Made by a program: the position numbers and the translations under genes. Of a stretch of 64,000 bases of DNA, positions 23,818-35,340 are shown one piece after another. The stretch spans positions 38,963,880 through 39,027,879 of the forward strand of contig NC_079207.1 in assembly GCF_026745355.1 (NCBI RefSeq). The letters run 5' to 3'. The stretch's first letter is position 1; each line of letters begins with the position of its first letter. Below the pieces are notes generated by a model. That model had not been told where the DNA came from and searched no databases. It was given only the letters and a program-made list of their open reading frames with translations. The DNA comes from Beta vulgaris subsp. vulgaris (lineage: Eukaryota; Streptophyta; Magnoliopsida; Caryophyllales; Amaranthaceae).

Positions 23818-26413
23818 ATGCGTGTGCAAAGTCGAAATGGTCATAGTTATGTGTTTGTGTTAGTTGATGATTATTCTCGTTTCACTTTGACAATCTTTTT
23901 GAAGTTTAAAAATGAAACTTTTGAAGAATTTGAAATTCTGGTAAAACAGGTCCTAAACAAGATTAGTCATCAACTGGTCTCTATCTGGTCTGATCATGGT
24001 TCTGAATTTGACAATGTTAGCTTTGTAACCTACTGTAATGATCTTGGTGTACTTCACAATTTTTCAGCTCCTTGAACTCCACAACAAAATTGAGTGGTTG
24101 AAAGGAAAAATCGCACTCTAGAAGAAATGGCAAGAACAATGCTTCTAGAGAGTGGTCTTCCTCGAAACTTCTGGGCTGAGGCTGCGAGTACTGCGTGTTA
24201 TATTTTGAATAGGGTAATGTTGAACTTTACTGAAGAAAACACCTTATGAGCTCCTTAGGGGAAGAAAACCAAACATTGTACTTTACGTGTTTTTGGGTGC
24301 AAATGTTTTGTACACAACAATGGTAAATCAAGTTTGGACAAGTTTGATCCTAGGAGTGATGAGGCTGTTTTCGTTGGATACTCTTCACACAGCAAGGCAT
24401 ACAAAGTTTTCAATAAAAGAACCTTGTGTGTTGAAGAAAGTATCCATGTCTTGTTTGATGAGACTAACATGTTCAGCAAGCATGTGCAGGTTGAAGATGC
24501 TGATGAGTTCGAAATTGGTATGCTGAACTTTACAGGAGTTAGGATGGAAGGTGCTGAACCAGGCTCACCACACAACTCTCATAGAGAGGAAGAGTCTGGT
24601 CCAGCACAGAATCAGTAGCTCAAGAGGTAAGGGAAGGAGATAGTGACTCAGATGCTCATCCACATGAAGATGATGCAGATGAGACCACTATGGAAACTGT
24701 TCACTGCTCAAAACAACAATGAGACAGGGGAACCAGTACAGGAAGGTTCAACATTAGAAGGCACAAATGCAAACTTTGATATGAAAAATCTTTTAAGTAC
24801 AAGTCCTCTCACCCCACTGATCAATCATTAGTGACATTAACAAGGGGGTGCAGACAAGGAATCTACTTTGCAAAACTTTTGTGCATTCTATTCCTTCTTA
24901 TCAAATGTTGAACCTACTGACTATAAGGTTGCTTTAACGGATCCAGATTGGGTTAGCCATGCAAGATGAACTCAATCAGTTTGAGAGAAATCAAGTATGG
25001 CATCTTGAACCCAGGACGGAGAACATGTCTGTTATTAGAACTAAATTGGTGTTTAGGAACAAATTGGACGATTCAGGAATTATAGTCAGAAACAAAGCTA
25101 GGCTAGTGGTTCAAGGGTTTAATCAACAAGAAGGAATTGATTATGATGAAACCTTTGCTCCAGTAGCCAGGCTTGAAGCTATCAGGATATTAATTGCATT
25201 TGCTGCATAATGAACTTTAAACTCTTTCAAATGGGCGTTAAGACAACCTTTCTTAATGGTTATTTGAAAGAAGATGTTTATGTAAAGCAACCCCTGGTTT
25301 TGAGGATAGTGACTTGCCAAATCATGTTTTTAAACTCGACAAAGCTCTTTATGGTCTCAAACAAGCTCCTAGAGCATGGTATGAGAGACTTTCCAGTTTT
25401 CTTTTAGAAAATGGCTATAAGAGAGGATTGGTTGATAAAACACTATTCTTGAAAGAAAGGGGAATTGATCTGTTAGTGGTCCAAATATATGTTGATGATA
25501 TTTTGTTCGGAGCTACTAACCTGATTTGTGTAATGAGTTTGCAGATTTGATGAAGAGCGAATTTGAGATGAGTATGATGGGAGAACTTGGATTCTTCCTT
25601 GGCTTCAAATCAAGCAAACCAAAGATGGAATCATGATCCATCAACAGAAATACCTCAAGGAGCTGCTGAAGAGGTATGGTCTGCAAGATAGCAAGTCCTA
25701 TGAAACACCTATTCCAACTTCTACAAAATTGAGCCTTGATGAGAAGGGAAAGGATGTTGAGGGACAAGCTATACAGAGGTATGATTGGCTCATTGCTTTA
25801 CTTAACAGCCAGTAGGCCAGATATAGTGTTTTCAGTAGGGTTGTGTGCGAGATTTCAAAGCAACCCTAAAGAATCTCACCTAAAGGCTGTTAAAAGGATT
25901 CTTAGATATCTCAATGGTACTGATGATTGTGTTTGTGGTATCCAAAGGGGCAGCATGAGCCTCATTGGATACACAGATGCTGACTTTGCTGGTTTTATTG
26001 TGGACAGGAAGAGTACTTCTGGAATGGCCCAATTCTTAGGTTCTTGTCTCATTTCATGGGGATCTAAGAAACAAAATTCTGTAGCACTATCCACAGCTGA
26101 GTCTGAGTACATTGCTGCTGCTTTGTGCTGTGCTCAACTCTTGTGGATAAAATCACAACTAAAGGATTTTGGGGTCTGTTTCGGAAGTGTTCCTATTTTA
26201 TGTGATAACACAAGTGCAATCAATATTTCGAAAAATCCTGTCCAGCATTCAAAACCAAGCATATTGAGATTAGATCATTTTCTAAGGGACAATGTTGAAA
26301 AAGGTAATGTTGAGTTGGAGTTTTGCAGGTCAGAAGATCAACTAGCTGACTATTTACAAACCTTTGAGCAGAGAAGTGTTCATCAAGCTTCGTACCTTGT
26401 TGGGTATGATTAA
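23818..26413 (+). pseudogene. Copia-B pol: integrase core, RT, RNase H (broken)
   Basis: The integrase core resumes as VQSRNGHSYVFVLVDDYSRF. SDHGSEFDN carries the second catalytic Asp and VVERKNRTLEEMA the catalytic Glu (24095-24130). RT follows from 24959 with EFNQQEG-type and [14 protein letters not shown] motifs and the active box YVDDILFGATN (about 25490-25520). RNase H spans 25640-26400 with RYLNGTDD, YTDADFAG, RKSTSG, STAESEYIAA and DNTSAINISKNP. There are stops or shifts near 24073, 24245, 24618, 24830, 25208, 25330, 25540 and 25800. The final 225 residues (25736-26413) are continuously open, so damage is uneven. Non-functional. Confidence 0.88.
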
Positions 26414-27005
26414 GATTAGACAATGAGCTCTTAGGTCTTGACTTGTCCCTTTGGCTAGTCAAATGATGTCAATTTGTGTATATATTTCTTTTTCTTTGTA
26501 CATTTTTTTTCTTTTTGCTTTTTAGGGCTCAAAGTTCTTATGCGATGCTGAACTGATCATCTTAGTACTTGGGTACTTAAGCGTAAGTCTTAAAAGGTAA
26601 GTTGGCACAGACCAGTTGCAGACCACTTGGGAACCAGATTCTTGAGGCGGTTATTCTCTGAATATTTTATTTATTTCAAATTTCAAATTAGGAAAATAAA
26701 TGAAGTGACGGTTGTAATTAAGGCAACTAGAGTTTCGAAGAAGGATATATTTTGCTTCGATATCGTTTGATTATTTTCTTGCCATCTTATATATATTCTT
26801 GCATGTGATCATACTTTCCTTATTTCTTTCTTATTCTCTTTGATCACATATTTTCCTGATATTTTTTTCCTTTCCTTGCTTATATTCTCTCGATCCAACC
26901 CTAATTTCTTTTCTACTTCTTTCTTCTGAATTCTTGAAACACAAATTGTTCAAGTTTTCTTTTCTTGTTCTTTAGTGCTCAAAACAGAGTGAATTCAGTC
27001 TCATC
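26414..27005. other. Copia-B spacer between pol and envelope-like ORF
   Basis: This non-coding stretch follows the pol stop and precedes the ATG at 27006. It is T-rich, with TTCTTTTTCTTTG-like tracts and a polypyrimidine run before TTTAG and TTCTTTAG (about 26970). In SIRE-like elements the envelope-like ORF may be reached by splicing, and these tracts would fit an acceptor; that is inference. Confidence 0.5.
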
Positions 27006-28933
27006 ATGTCAAAAATAAGGAGTACTAGGTTGGAAGAAAAGGAGGTTGAAGAATCTCCCAAAATTGAATCCAAGAAAAGAAAGGTAGTGGCTGAACTAGT
27101 GGAGGAACCGGTTGTGGAGGAAGAGGTTGAAGATGAGGAAGAAGAACCTTTAATACGGAGGAATTCAAAGCAGCAACAACAAAAGCTACCACAAATCCCC
27201 ACTACAAAACAACTAACCCAAATCCACCACAAATCTACCACCACAAAAGCGGTAACTCCAAAGTCAACCGCCAAAACCACCAAAACCGCCACTTATAAAG
27301 TTACAAAAACCACCACTCCGAAAAATCCTATCACACCAAAATCAAAGGCTCCTTCACCAAAACCGGTTGAGGAGTCTAAGCCAGAGGAGTCGGAGAAGAT
27401 GGAGGAGTCAGAACCGGAAAAGGAGTCGGAGCCAGTGAGTGAGTCAGAACCGGAAAATCAAGAGGTGGGGGAAGAAGAAGTTGAGAAGGAGGTTACCAAA
27501 CCCGTCACCACAAAACAGCCAGTCAAAACCACCAAGTCCAAACTCCCTAAACCAAAGATCACACCTAAACCAGTGGAGAAATTAAAGAAGAAGGAAGGTG
27601 CTGATGTTGAGGGGGAAGTTACTGAGAAGGAGGGTGTTAAGGATGTTGCTAAGGGCATCACAAAGGTAAAGATGGTTGCTAGGAAGGGTGCTGAAACTTC
27701 CAAAGGCAAGGGGATTGAGCAGGAACCAGAATCAGACAAGTTCCCCGCTGACAAAAAGAGGAAGCTGCCTGCTATTGTTGCTGAAGAGGGTTCTAAACCC
27801 AAGAAAAGTAGGTCTATCACTCCCGAGCCTTTGTATGATTTGAGGGATAGGTCTATTCTGGTTGGTTTTTCTATTGCAAAGAGTTGGGTTGATCAAAAAT
27901 TCTTGCATGAGGTTAAGGAAGCTTTAGAATTTCAGAAATGGTCTGTTTTGTTTGCAAAGAACTTGATGTGTTTATGCCTTTGGTTGAGGAATTTTATGAA
28001 CACCTGCATACTAAGGACGATGGTGTCTACTTTGTTTTTGTTAAGGGCATCCCATTAATTTATCTGAGAAGATTTTAGCTGAAATTCTCAAAAGTCCAAA
28101 CAAGGGAACATGATTGTACTCAAGGGAGAACTGGCCCACAGTTAAAGGACTCACCGCAGAACAGATCCAGATCAGGTTGTTCACTGGTCCACCTAATCCT
28201 AAGCAGGGGTACACCATTGGCCACTTAAGGGAGCCAATCATGAGGATATTTCATACAATAGCCTCAAAGATTGTGTTTCCCAGAGCACAAGGCCGCATGA
28301 GTGTACGGTTGATGGATGTTTCTCATATACTGTCTCATGGAACACATTCCAGTCAACCTCCCTGCTATGGTGTTGGGTCACATGATCTGTTGTGTGGAGA
28401 AGGCTAAGCATGCAATGCCCTATGGAGGATGGCTGACCTTAGTATTCAAGCATTGGAAAATTCGTATGGTGGGAGACTATGGCACCATGTCTCAACTTAC
28501 GAATCAGATTATAGGTCAGAAGGGCATGACATATGCAGGTGGTGTTCTGAAAATGAAGGTTGAAGCAAAGGGTGATGCAGCTCGTGCAGGGACCAGTACG
28601 AAATCAGTTCAGGCCACTCATGCTTTGGTAAAGCAGTTGAGCGAGCAGAATCGGATGATGCAGAACATGATGAACATTGTTACTGCGTTGTGTTCTGCAC
28701 TTCAGAAATCCTACAAGAGGGTTGAGGTTTGCCTTGGCCGAGCTGACATTCAGTCAAGAAAGGATTCTGAAGAGAAGGAAGATTAATCTGCTGCAATAGG
28801 CGATGGTGATGATGAACTGGTTTACGAGGAGAAGGAAGAAGAAGAGGCTGAGGAAGATGAAGAAGCTGCTTCCGAGGACCTCGAGGAAGACGAGGAGGAA
28901 GATGAGACTGAACATGACTCTGGAGCAGATTAA
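27006..28933 (+). pseudogene. Copia-B envelope-like / plant-transposon-protein ORF (frameshifted)
   Basis: ATG 27006 opens a 350-residue frame, very rich in Lys, Glu, Pro and Thr (27006-27830), with repeated ESEPE and TTKPxxT patterns, then YDLRDRSILVGF. It loses frame near 28050. The conserved domain continues in other frames: NWPTVKGLTAEQIQIRLF (28130-28185), PKQGYTIGHLREP, then HIPVNLPAMVLGHMI (28337-28385) to a coiled-coil tail (28560-28786). A stop at 28784-28786 precedes a 48-residue acidic Glu/Asp tail in the same frame, ending at 28933. The domain order is the SIRE envelope-like ORF. Its role in the element is not established in the family. Confidence 0.75.
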
Positions 28934-29525
28934 ATTGGCTCTTTTCCTTCTCTTATCTATTGCTGCTAAGCCCTCTCTATTATTGAACTCTATACCTGGT
29001 TTTCCCCCTTCCCAAATTACAAAAACATTTGATCTTATGTAATTTGGTCTACTACTCGTCTGTAATAACTCTTATAGTCTTATTTAGGACAAGTAGCTTT
29101 TGGTACTCTACAGGAACTTTGGTAGCATCAGCATCCCTATAATGTTGTTTGAGCTGCCTATTTAGCTTGAATCAGTTGTTATCTATTGATTGTGTTTTGT
29201 TAATTTGAATGTTCCCTTGATTTATTTTGATGATGCCAAAAGGGGGAAGCAGGTGTGAAGTTCTGATCTGATTTTTTTCCACCTAATCTAAGGGGGAAGC
29301 AGGTCTGGTGTTACAAACTGTGTGTGTTGCAGCAACTAGAGCAAGGCTGAGTGCCTTGTTAGAGGTGACAGACCAGAAGTGGTCTGGAAGTGAGTGTATT
29401 CAAAGCACTTCAATTCTTTTCACCCTAATGGCTTAGAAATAAGTCTGAACAACTACTGATGTTTTTCTTGCGAATGCATGTTTAAGTCTAAGAGCTCTGA
29501 GTCAAATTAGTATTTGCCTATGCTA
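28934..29525 (+). other. Copia-B 3' untranslated region with two purine tracts
   Basis: No ORF is supported here. Two copies of AGGGGGAAGCAGGT occur at about 29241 and 29291, the first preceded by TTGATGATGCCAAA, the sequence context of SIRE-like polypurine tracts. A 3' LTR is expected to start soon after, but none of the 14490-15652 sequence is repeated here. The element end is set at 29525 only because recognisable leftward gypsy-like sequence seems to begin there. Confidence 0.5.
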
Positions 29526-29812
29526 CTTCCTTTTGGGGAATTTCTCCATGTGAATCTCCTAGGACATGATGAATTGGTTTACCACCATCCTCTGGTACCC
29601 TAGTTTCTGAAGATATTGAATCATTATTTTCCATGTTTTGGGAGATCGATTTAACTCTAAGACCTTCCCTATTCCTTCGAGAACATGTATCCGGCATTTT
29701 TAGAAAAATAACAATGGTTGTTTTGAAAAGTTGGATTGTAAAAGTTATTAAAGAAGAAATTTCACAATTTGATTATGAATCTTTCTCCTCACACTATGGT
29801 CGCCAAAAAACT
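29526..29812 (-). pseudogene. Possible gypsy-1 gag start and leader
   Basis: On the minus strand an ATG at 29632-29634 opens MENNDSISSETRVPEDGG and stays open about 38 codons. It reads like an acidic gag N-terminus and stops close to the Copia-B boundary. Upstream, the minus strand has TGGCGACCATAGTG (29791-29805), similar in form to primer-binding sites of plant gypsy elements. Position and orientation fit the missing 5' end of gypsy-1, but the gag core between this and 14489 is absent, so the link is weak. Confidence 0.35.
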
Positions 29813-30339
29813 TGTTGGTGCAAAATCAGTTGGTTGACTTTGCAAAAAAGTCAATGCACCCAATAGTTAGATACTTAGCGCTACTGGAGTCTTAGTCCCT
29901 GGGGGTTACCGGTTTTAATTGCATAAAACCTTGCTAACGTACTTTGTTGTAATCTAATTGATTAAACTACAACGCCTAATCAGGCGAAAAGCATTAAATA
30001 GAACAAGACGTGCAATAATTAATCTATTAATTAGGGCCAAATATTCCCATTCAAATCACAAAATTATAGAATCAATTTTTACAACACATATGAGGATAAT
30101 CCAGACTGGACAATTAAAGGAAAAACACAAAGATGATTACCTCCATGAGTTCCGACTAAAAATGGAGATGAACAAACTTGTCATTAGTACATGCTCTAGA
30201 TCTAAGAACTAAACATTAACCCCATAAGGGGATTGGCTAGGCTAAGGCTGAGGCTACGCTAGAAAGAAAGTTGCACATTGTTGCGTGTTGTGCTTGTTGT
30301 CTTTTACTTGATCCTTTCACTTGTATTTATATGCCAACA
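29813..30339 (-). repeat. Candidate gypsy-1 5' LTR
   Basis: A 527-bp interval starts TGTTGG and ends CCAACA, a 6-bp inverted terminus of the LTR type, next to the candidate primer-binding site at 29791-29805. The partner LTR would lie left of the window, so this cannot be confirmed here. A chance match is possible. Confidence 0.3.
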
Positions 30340-30714
30340 TGATACGTAATTCCCATGCATCTTTGGAGGGAAATGATTTGAATCACCTTTGATTGAAATC
30401 ATAAATGCCTTTCTCGCGCTAGAATAACCACGTTCAAATGCCCACGTAGCTTGCCCCATGATCACGTTGTTGATTGCCCACGTCTTCGTCGTCGTTTGAC
30501 TTCCATCTCCTGAACATTTCATTTGGTTCTTGACTTTTGTTGACTTTCTTTTATGGCCTTTTAGTCCTTGACTTCTGTTGACTTTCTTTCATGGGGTTCT
30601 TAATATGATTGGGCTTCTATATTAACATAAATATTAAATCCTTTGGGGCCTAATATAATGTACCACAATAAATGCTTAGTCATTATCTAAAATTGGTAGT
30701 AACACATACCCCAA

Positions 30715-30990
30715 GTCTAGTTTACATCGTGAGCCCTAGTCAAGTGTTAGGACTATAAAAACTCAATTCAAATACCCTAAGTCTTGTTTGCATCCATGTG
30801 TTGCTCTAATCAAGTCTTCGGACTATAAAAGCCCAATTCATATCCTAGGTCTAGTTTGCATCTCTATGTAAGTCTTTGTCAAGTCTTCGGATTATAAAAG
30901 CCCAATTCATTTCTTAGGTCTAGTTTGCATCTTCATGTAAGTCCTAATCAAGCCTTGAGACTATAAAAGCTCAAACCTGAGGTCTAGTTT
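30715..30990 (+). repeat. 69-70 bp minisatellite, four copies (unit 1)
   Basis: Four degenerate copies each contain GACTATAAAA or GATTATAAAA, at 30751, 30821, 30890 and 30959. Between them is a shared block of the type AGGTCTAGTTTGCATCT and AAGTC..GTCAAGTCTTCGG. Further short blocks of the type GTAAGTTCAAAGTCTAG follow at 31080-31440 with looser spacing. This is non-coding and probably gypsy-2 leader or LTR sequence. Confidence 0.75.
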
Positions 30991-31815
30991 GCATCTCTAC
31001 ATTATCCCTTGTTTAAATCCAATTCCAAACCCATTTAGCACGAAGTCAAAACTCTAAACCCGTGAATCTTTTACTCTCCCGTAAGTTCAAAGTCTAGTGA
31101 CCTTACGTCTTTCCTAATATACTCTAAATTAAGTTCAAAGTCTAGCCTTCTTATTGCCTAACCTACTTATTCACCCGTAAGAATAAGTATAGTCACCTTT
31201 AGGTTTAACCTCTTACTCTAGAGGAAAGTTCAAAGTTTAGCCTTCCCTATACCTAGTATGCTTTCTTCCTGTAAGTTCAAAGTCTGTATTCCTAAAGTCC
31301 ACATAGGCAATCTTCTGTGAGCCTAGCCTGCTTACTCTCTTGTAAAATTCAAGTAAATATTCCATAAAGTCCACATAGGAAATCTTCTTTGAGTCTAGTC
31401 TTCTTATTCTACTCGTAAGTGCAAAGTTTAGTCCCCCTATCATCACCAAAGCCCAGTCATTAAGACCACTCTGCTTGCATAGTCAATTCCAGTCCAGTCC
31501 ATGTCTTCTTATGCGTATAGTTAGGCCTAGGTCAAGATCAGGGTCATGTACATACTAGTCGAAAACCATATCCATTTCTATTCCTCCATTTCCAATATGA
31601 TTTCCTGTTTTCCATTTTCATTCCCCATATATTTCCCATATGCATTTCCCATTTTCATTTCCTGTTTTGAAAAATCCTTGTTTTAAGCTTAAAAGTAAGG
31701 TCAATTCGATTTTTGTTAAGAACAGTTCATGAGGTTATAACCGTGACAATCCATTAGAGACGGTATTCTCACTTTTTAAGACGAATCTTCCAAAACTTTT
31801 GAATTATCATATGAA

Positions 31816-33020
31816 ATGGGAGACACTAATGAACAACTAAGTGCCATCATGGATCAAATCCAACTGATGGACTCTCGTCTTGAGAAATAAGACAAAGAGA
31901 TCAAAATTCTGGAAAAAACTGACAATTGAGGAAGAAGAACATGATGAGACTCCACCACCACCTCCTCCTTTCAAGTACATGATTAATTTAAGGTTCGAAA
32001 AACTCGAGCAATTGATCCAGTCAATTCCTACACTCGAGAGTCAGGCTCGTGGACATGACATCATTGTTCTGAATTGAAGGAAAAGCTTCCTAAAAAGGTA
32101 GCATTGGGTGAACTTCCAAATTCGAGGGGGTCGAAGACCCAAATGATCATTTGAGAGCTTTCTCCATCTATATGGTTCTCGAAGGCATGAGGTTGGACTT
32201 GTTAGCTTATGTCTTTCTCTTAACCTTGGATGCATATCCAGATAAGTGGTTCAGATCACTACACAAAACTAAGCTGAACAACTGGGACTACATCAAAGAA
32301 GAGTTTCGTAAGCAGTACATATATAACACTCAGCTTCTTATTGGTCTTTGTGAGTTGGAGTTAACCAAACAAAACTCCAAAGAAGACTTTGTCACCTTCC
32401 TTAACGGATGGAGGGAAAAGGCCGCATAAATGACTTATCCCAACTGAAGAGGACTAAGTTCGATTAGTGATTCATAACTTGCGACTCAAATATGGAGTTG
32501 ACATCAATTTCCAATCTATAGAGTCTTTCACGAAAATCTACAAGGTTGTCCTACTGGATAAATAAGAGGTACAAGCCTCAAAGAATAAGGCTTCCAATAA
32601 CAACTCTTTCAAGAATAGTAACAATAACCTTTCTAGCTCCAAAAACAATGATTTCATTTCTCTAACTACTGAAAAAGGGAGGTTATCAAAAACCTCAAAG
32701 AACTTTACTCCCCTGGGCATGACTTTAGATGAAGCTTTCAATAGGCTTCATGCAAGAAGAGCAATCTAACTTATTTGGTCCTATTTCATACCCTATACCT
32801 AAGAATAGGTATAAAAGTGGAATCCTAATGCTTATTGCAAATATCACTAAGGGAATAGGCTTTTAACATCCGTAGGTTGGGCTTTAAAGGATGCTCTACA
32901 TGTTATCGTCGATTATGTGGCAGACCTCCAATCCAACCTGCAGCAAAAACAACAACAACAACCCCTTGGGCATCGTCACAACACTGCAGGGGGCTTAGTC
33001 ATTTAGCGGTAGTTTCCTAG
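31816..33020 (+). pseudogene. gypsy-2 gag remnant (unit 1)
   Basis: ATG 31816 begins MGDTNEQLSAIMDQIQ and hits a stop after 24 codons. The gag core continues in shifted frames. A 92-residue open stretch (32151-32429) has LDAYPDKWFRSL, NWDYIKEEFRKQYIYN and FVTFLNGWREKAA, the pattern of plant Ty3/gypsy gag (capsid) proteins. Downstream the C-terminal part includes NPNAYCKYH, a degenerate Cys/His motif near 32830-32850, and ALKDALH...YVADLQ (about 32885-32935). No protease or RT follows, so the source was gag-only or has lost pol. The second copy at 36172 carries the same early stop, so decay preceded the duplication. Confidence 0.75.
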
Positions 33021-33030
33021 GTTGAGTTGG

Positions 33031-33657
33031 AGAGTAACTCCCTAGCCTCTTTATTTCCTTTTATGTTTAGGTCCATGTCATTTAGGACTTTAATATTTAT
33101 CAGCCTTGTTCCATTTAATTCTAATTAGTAAGTAAATCATTGCATTTTCTTTTCATTTTCATTGGCCTTCCATCATTTTATATATGCTTCTAATTCAATG
33201 ATGAAACTTAAATTACCTAGATAACCTTGATTAAACAATTACAAAAATGGACATGTTTGTGAATTAATTAAGAGTGTCTTCCGTCTTCCCTCTATCATTC
33301 AAAAATTCAACATCCATAAACCATCCTCATGCAGCTAAGAAAAATAAAAACCCATTGAGCCATCATCTCCATGACCCTTAGTCAATCCTTTAATGCTCCA
33401 TAAAATATCCTTTAAACCTTCCATTATCCTAAACAAAATACTTGTGTGAAAAAAAAAGAAAAAAAATTCAAAGTGCGAAAAAAGAGCAAAAAAATAGCAC
33501 AAGCAGAAGAAAACGCGTAGATCAAATGCAAAAGTAAAAAGAAAAAGCCAAAGGCCAAATAAAAAATCAAGCTTGGGGGCTCGCACACAAGTTCTACCCC
33601 TCATTCAAATCCTTTTTGCGCATTAAGAATATCTTAACCCATATATTTCAAATCCAT
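33031..33657. other. gypsy-2 non-coding spacer (unit 1)
   Basis: No gene is seen. The stretch is AT-rich with A-rich runs (33445-33560) and the phrase AAGCTTGGGGGCT (33570), which is common in untranslated parts of plant gypsy elements. It leads straight into the target triplet CAT of CACTA-2. Confidence 0.5.
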
Positions 33658-34753
33658 CACTAGTAGAATAAATGCTTATTGATGCGTTCAAAAAGTGGCC
33701 TATTGTGGCGGTTTCTGGGTAAAACCGAGCAATATGGCTATTTTATATCAAATTTATGAAGCAAATTGCTGCGGTTTCTGAGAAAAACCGCAGCAATATG
33801 TACTGGTACATGAATTTTTTATTTTTTATTTTTTTACATTTTGCCATCAAATTTGAAAGACAAAAAGAAAATAATAAATGCTGATTGAAACTAATAACAA
33901 CAAATTATTATACAAAAAGTAAAAAACATAAAAGATTAAACTATATTATATGATATATTTAGGGCTGAGTATAAAAACCAAAATAATAGCAAAAAAGAGA
34001 AAATATTTAAGGCAGAGAATAAAATACCAAAATCATATAACTCATAAGTAATAATTTCGTACACAAATAATTACAAAATATTATACTCCTATCTTGTATT
34101 TTCCTTGGCAGTTCAAAAAAAAAACGAGTGTATTCATTTTGGCTTCAAACACAAACCGCCTTTCATGAACATTTACAATAACTTGAACCAAAAAAGAGAA
34201 GAGATCAAGCTATTTGTCAGATCTACAAAATCTGTGAAGTCTTCAGAATATCATCATCAAGCTGTGTTATCAAATTCGCATTTCAAGTGTATCGATTAGC
34301 TCGTACGGCAACATCTTATATCCAAGTATTGTCTATATGAATCTGAGGACTCTGGTATCTCAAAATATGTACGCACAAGCTACAAAAGTCAACACGGAGG
34401 TAAGAAGTATTGAGATGAGATTGACACCGTTGTTGTCAAGGATATCAACTCCTGAGATACGTCTAACAGTGGGTCCAGGTTTCCCAACAACCTTCAATTG
34501 GTAATTGTCGACGGCGAACACGGACGACGGAGAACAACCGGCGACGGCAAACACAGGCGACGGAGAACAACCGGCGACGGCGAGTAGAACTCGAACTGAA
34601 GCTTGTGACGGCAACGGCAAAAGGGCGAGACAAAAAAATGAAAAAAACCGATCTGAAATAATAAAAAAGGGGAAAAAAACAGATCTAAAATATAAAAAAA
34701 TGAAAAAATACACAAATCTGAAAAAAATCGAAATGAAATAAAAAGGAGAAAAG
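33658..34753. mobile_element. CACTA-2, copy truncated by the duplication join
   Basis: It starts CACTAGTAGAATAAATGC like the complete copy at 38011, but ends at the duplication junction. It lacks the right third, including the right terminal inverted repeat. It carries the same subterminal hairpin as the complete copy. Antisense ORFs in it are low-complexity and not supported as genes. Confidence 0.85.
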
Positions 34754-35067
34754 ATAAATGCCTTTCTCGCGCTGGAATAACCACGTTCAAATGCCCACGT
34801 AGCTTGCCCCATGATCACGTTGTTGATTGCCCACGTCTTCGTCGTCGTTTGACTTCCATCTCCTGAACATTTCATTTGGTTCTTGACTTTTGTTGACTTT
34901 CTTTTATGGCCTTTTAGTCCTTGACTTCTGTTGACTTTCTTTCATGGGGTTCTTAATATGATTGGGCTTCTATATTAACATAAATATTAAATCCTTTGGG
35001 GCCTAATATAATGTACCACAATAAATGCTTAGTCATTATCTAAAATTGGTAGTAACACATACCCCAA

Positions 35068-35340
35068 GTCTAGTTTACATCGTGAGCCCTAGTCAAGTGT
35101 TAGGACTATAAAAACTCAATTCAAATACCCTAAGTCTTGTTTGCATCCATGTGTTGCTCTAATCAAGTCTTCGGACTATAAAAGCCCAATTCATATCCTA
35201 GGTCTAGTTTCATCTCTATGTAAGTCTTTGTCAAGTCTTCGGATTATAAAAGCCCAATTCATTTCTTAGGTCTAGTTTGCATCTTCATGTAAGTCCTAAT
35301 CAAGCCTTGAGACTATAAAAGCTCAAACCTGAGTCTAGTT
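35068..35340 (+). repeat. 69-70 bp minisatellite, four copies (unit 2)
   Basis: This is the second copy of the minisatellite at 30715. The TATAAAA-containing cores fall at 35104, 35174, 35242 and 35311, giving the same 68-70 bp spacing. Confidence 0.72.

Larger units (their letters stand above)
14490..29525 (+). mobile_element. Copia-B: SIRE-like Ty1/copia retrotransposon, rightward, 3' LTR missing
   Basis: It starts with a 1163-bp LTR (TGTTGAG...CTTACA) followed by an initiator-tRNA-Met primer-binding site. Gag begins at 15708, the protease-integrase-RT-RNase H region spans 20701-26413, and an envelope-like region runs 27006-28933. Purine-rich tracts lie at 29238-29250 and 29290-29300. No second copy of the LTR follows, so the 3' end is truncated or lost. 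The right boundary is approximate: the 5 bp before the left LTR (CTTCC, 14485-14489) recur at 29526-29530, which may be coincidence. The body is interrupted by CACTA-1 (16679-19280) and a probable solo LTR (21344-23817). Confidence 0.85.
30401..34753 (+). repeat. Tandem duplication, unit 1 (4353 bp)
   Basis: This unit is repeated almost base for base at 34754-39117. It contains a 69-70 bp minisatellite, a decayed gypsy-2 gag, gypsy-like spacer sequence and the left two thirds of CACTA-2. The join to unit 2 shares ATAAA with both outer breakpoints, a 5-bp microhomology. Most differences from unit 2 are 1-4 bp indels. Confidence 0.92.

Noticed and set aside
27458..27820. 120-codon minus-strand frame, and 26972-27292
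   Set aside because: These are shadows of the Lys/Glu-rich envelope-like ORF on the other strand.
34360..34875. 171-codon minus-strand frame, and related frames at 38722-39368
   Set aside because: They lie in CACTA-2, are Phe/Ser-rich translations of A-rich tracts, and change length between the two duplication copies. They show no family features.
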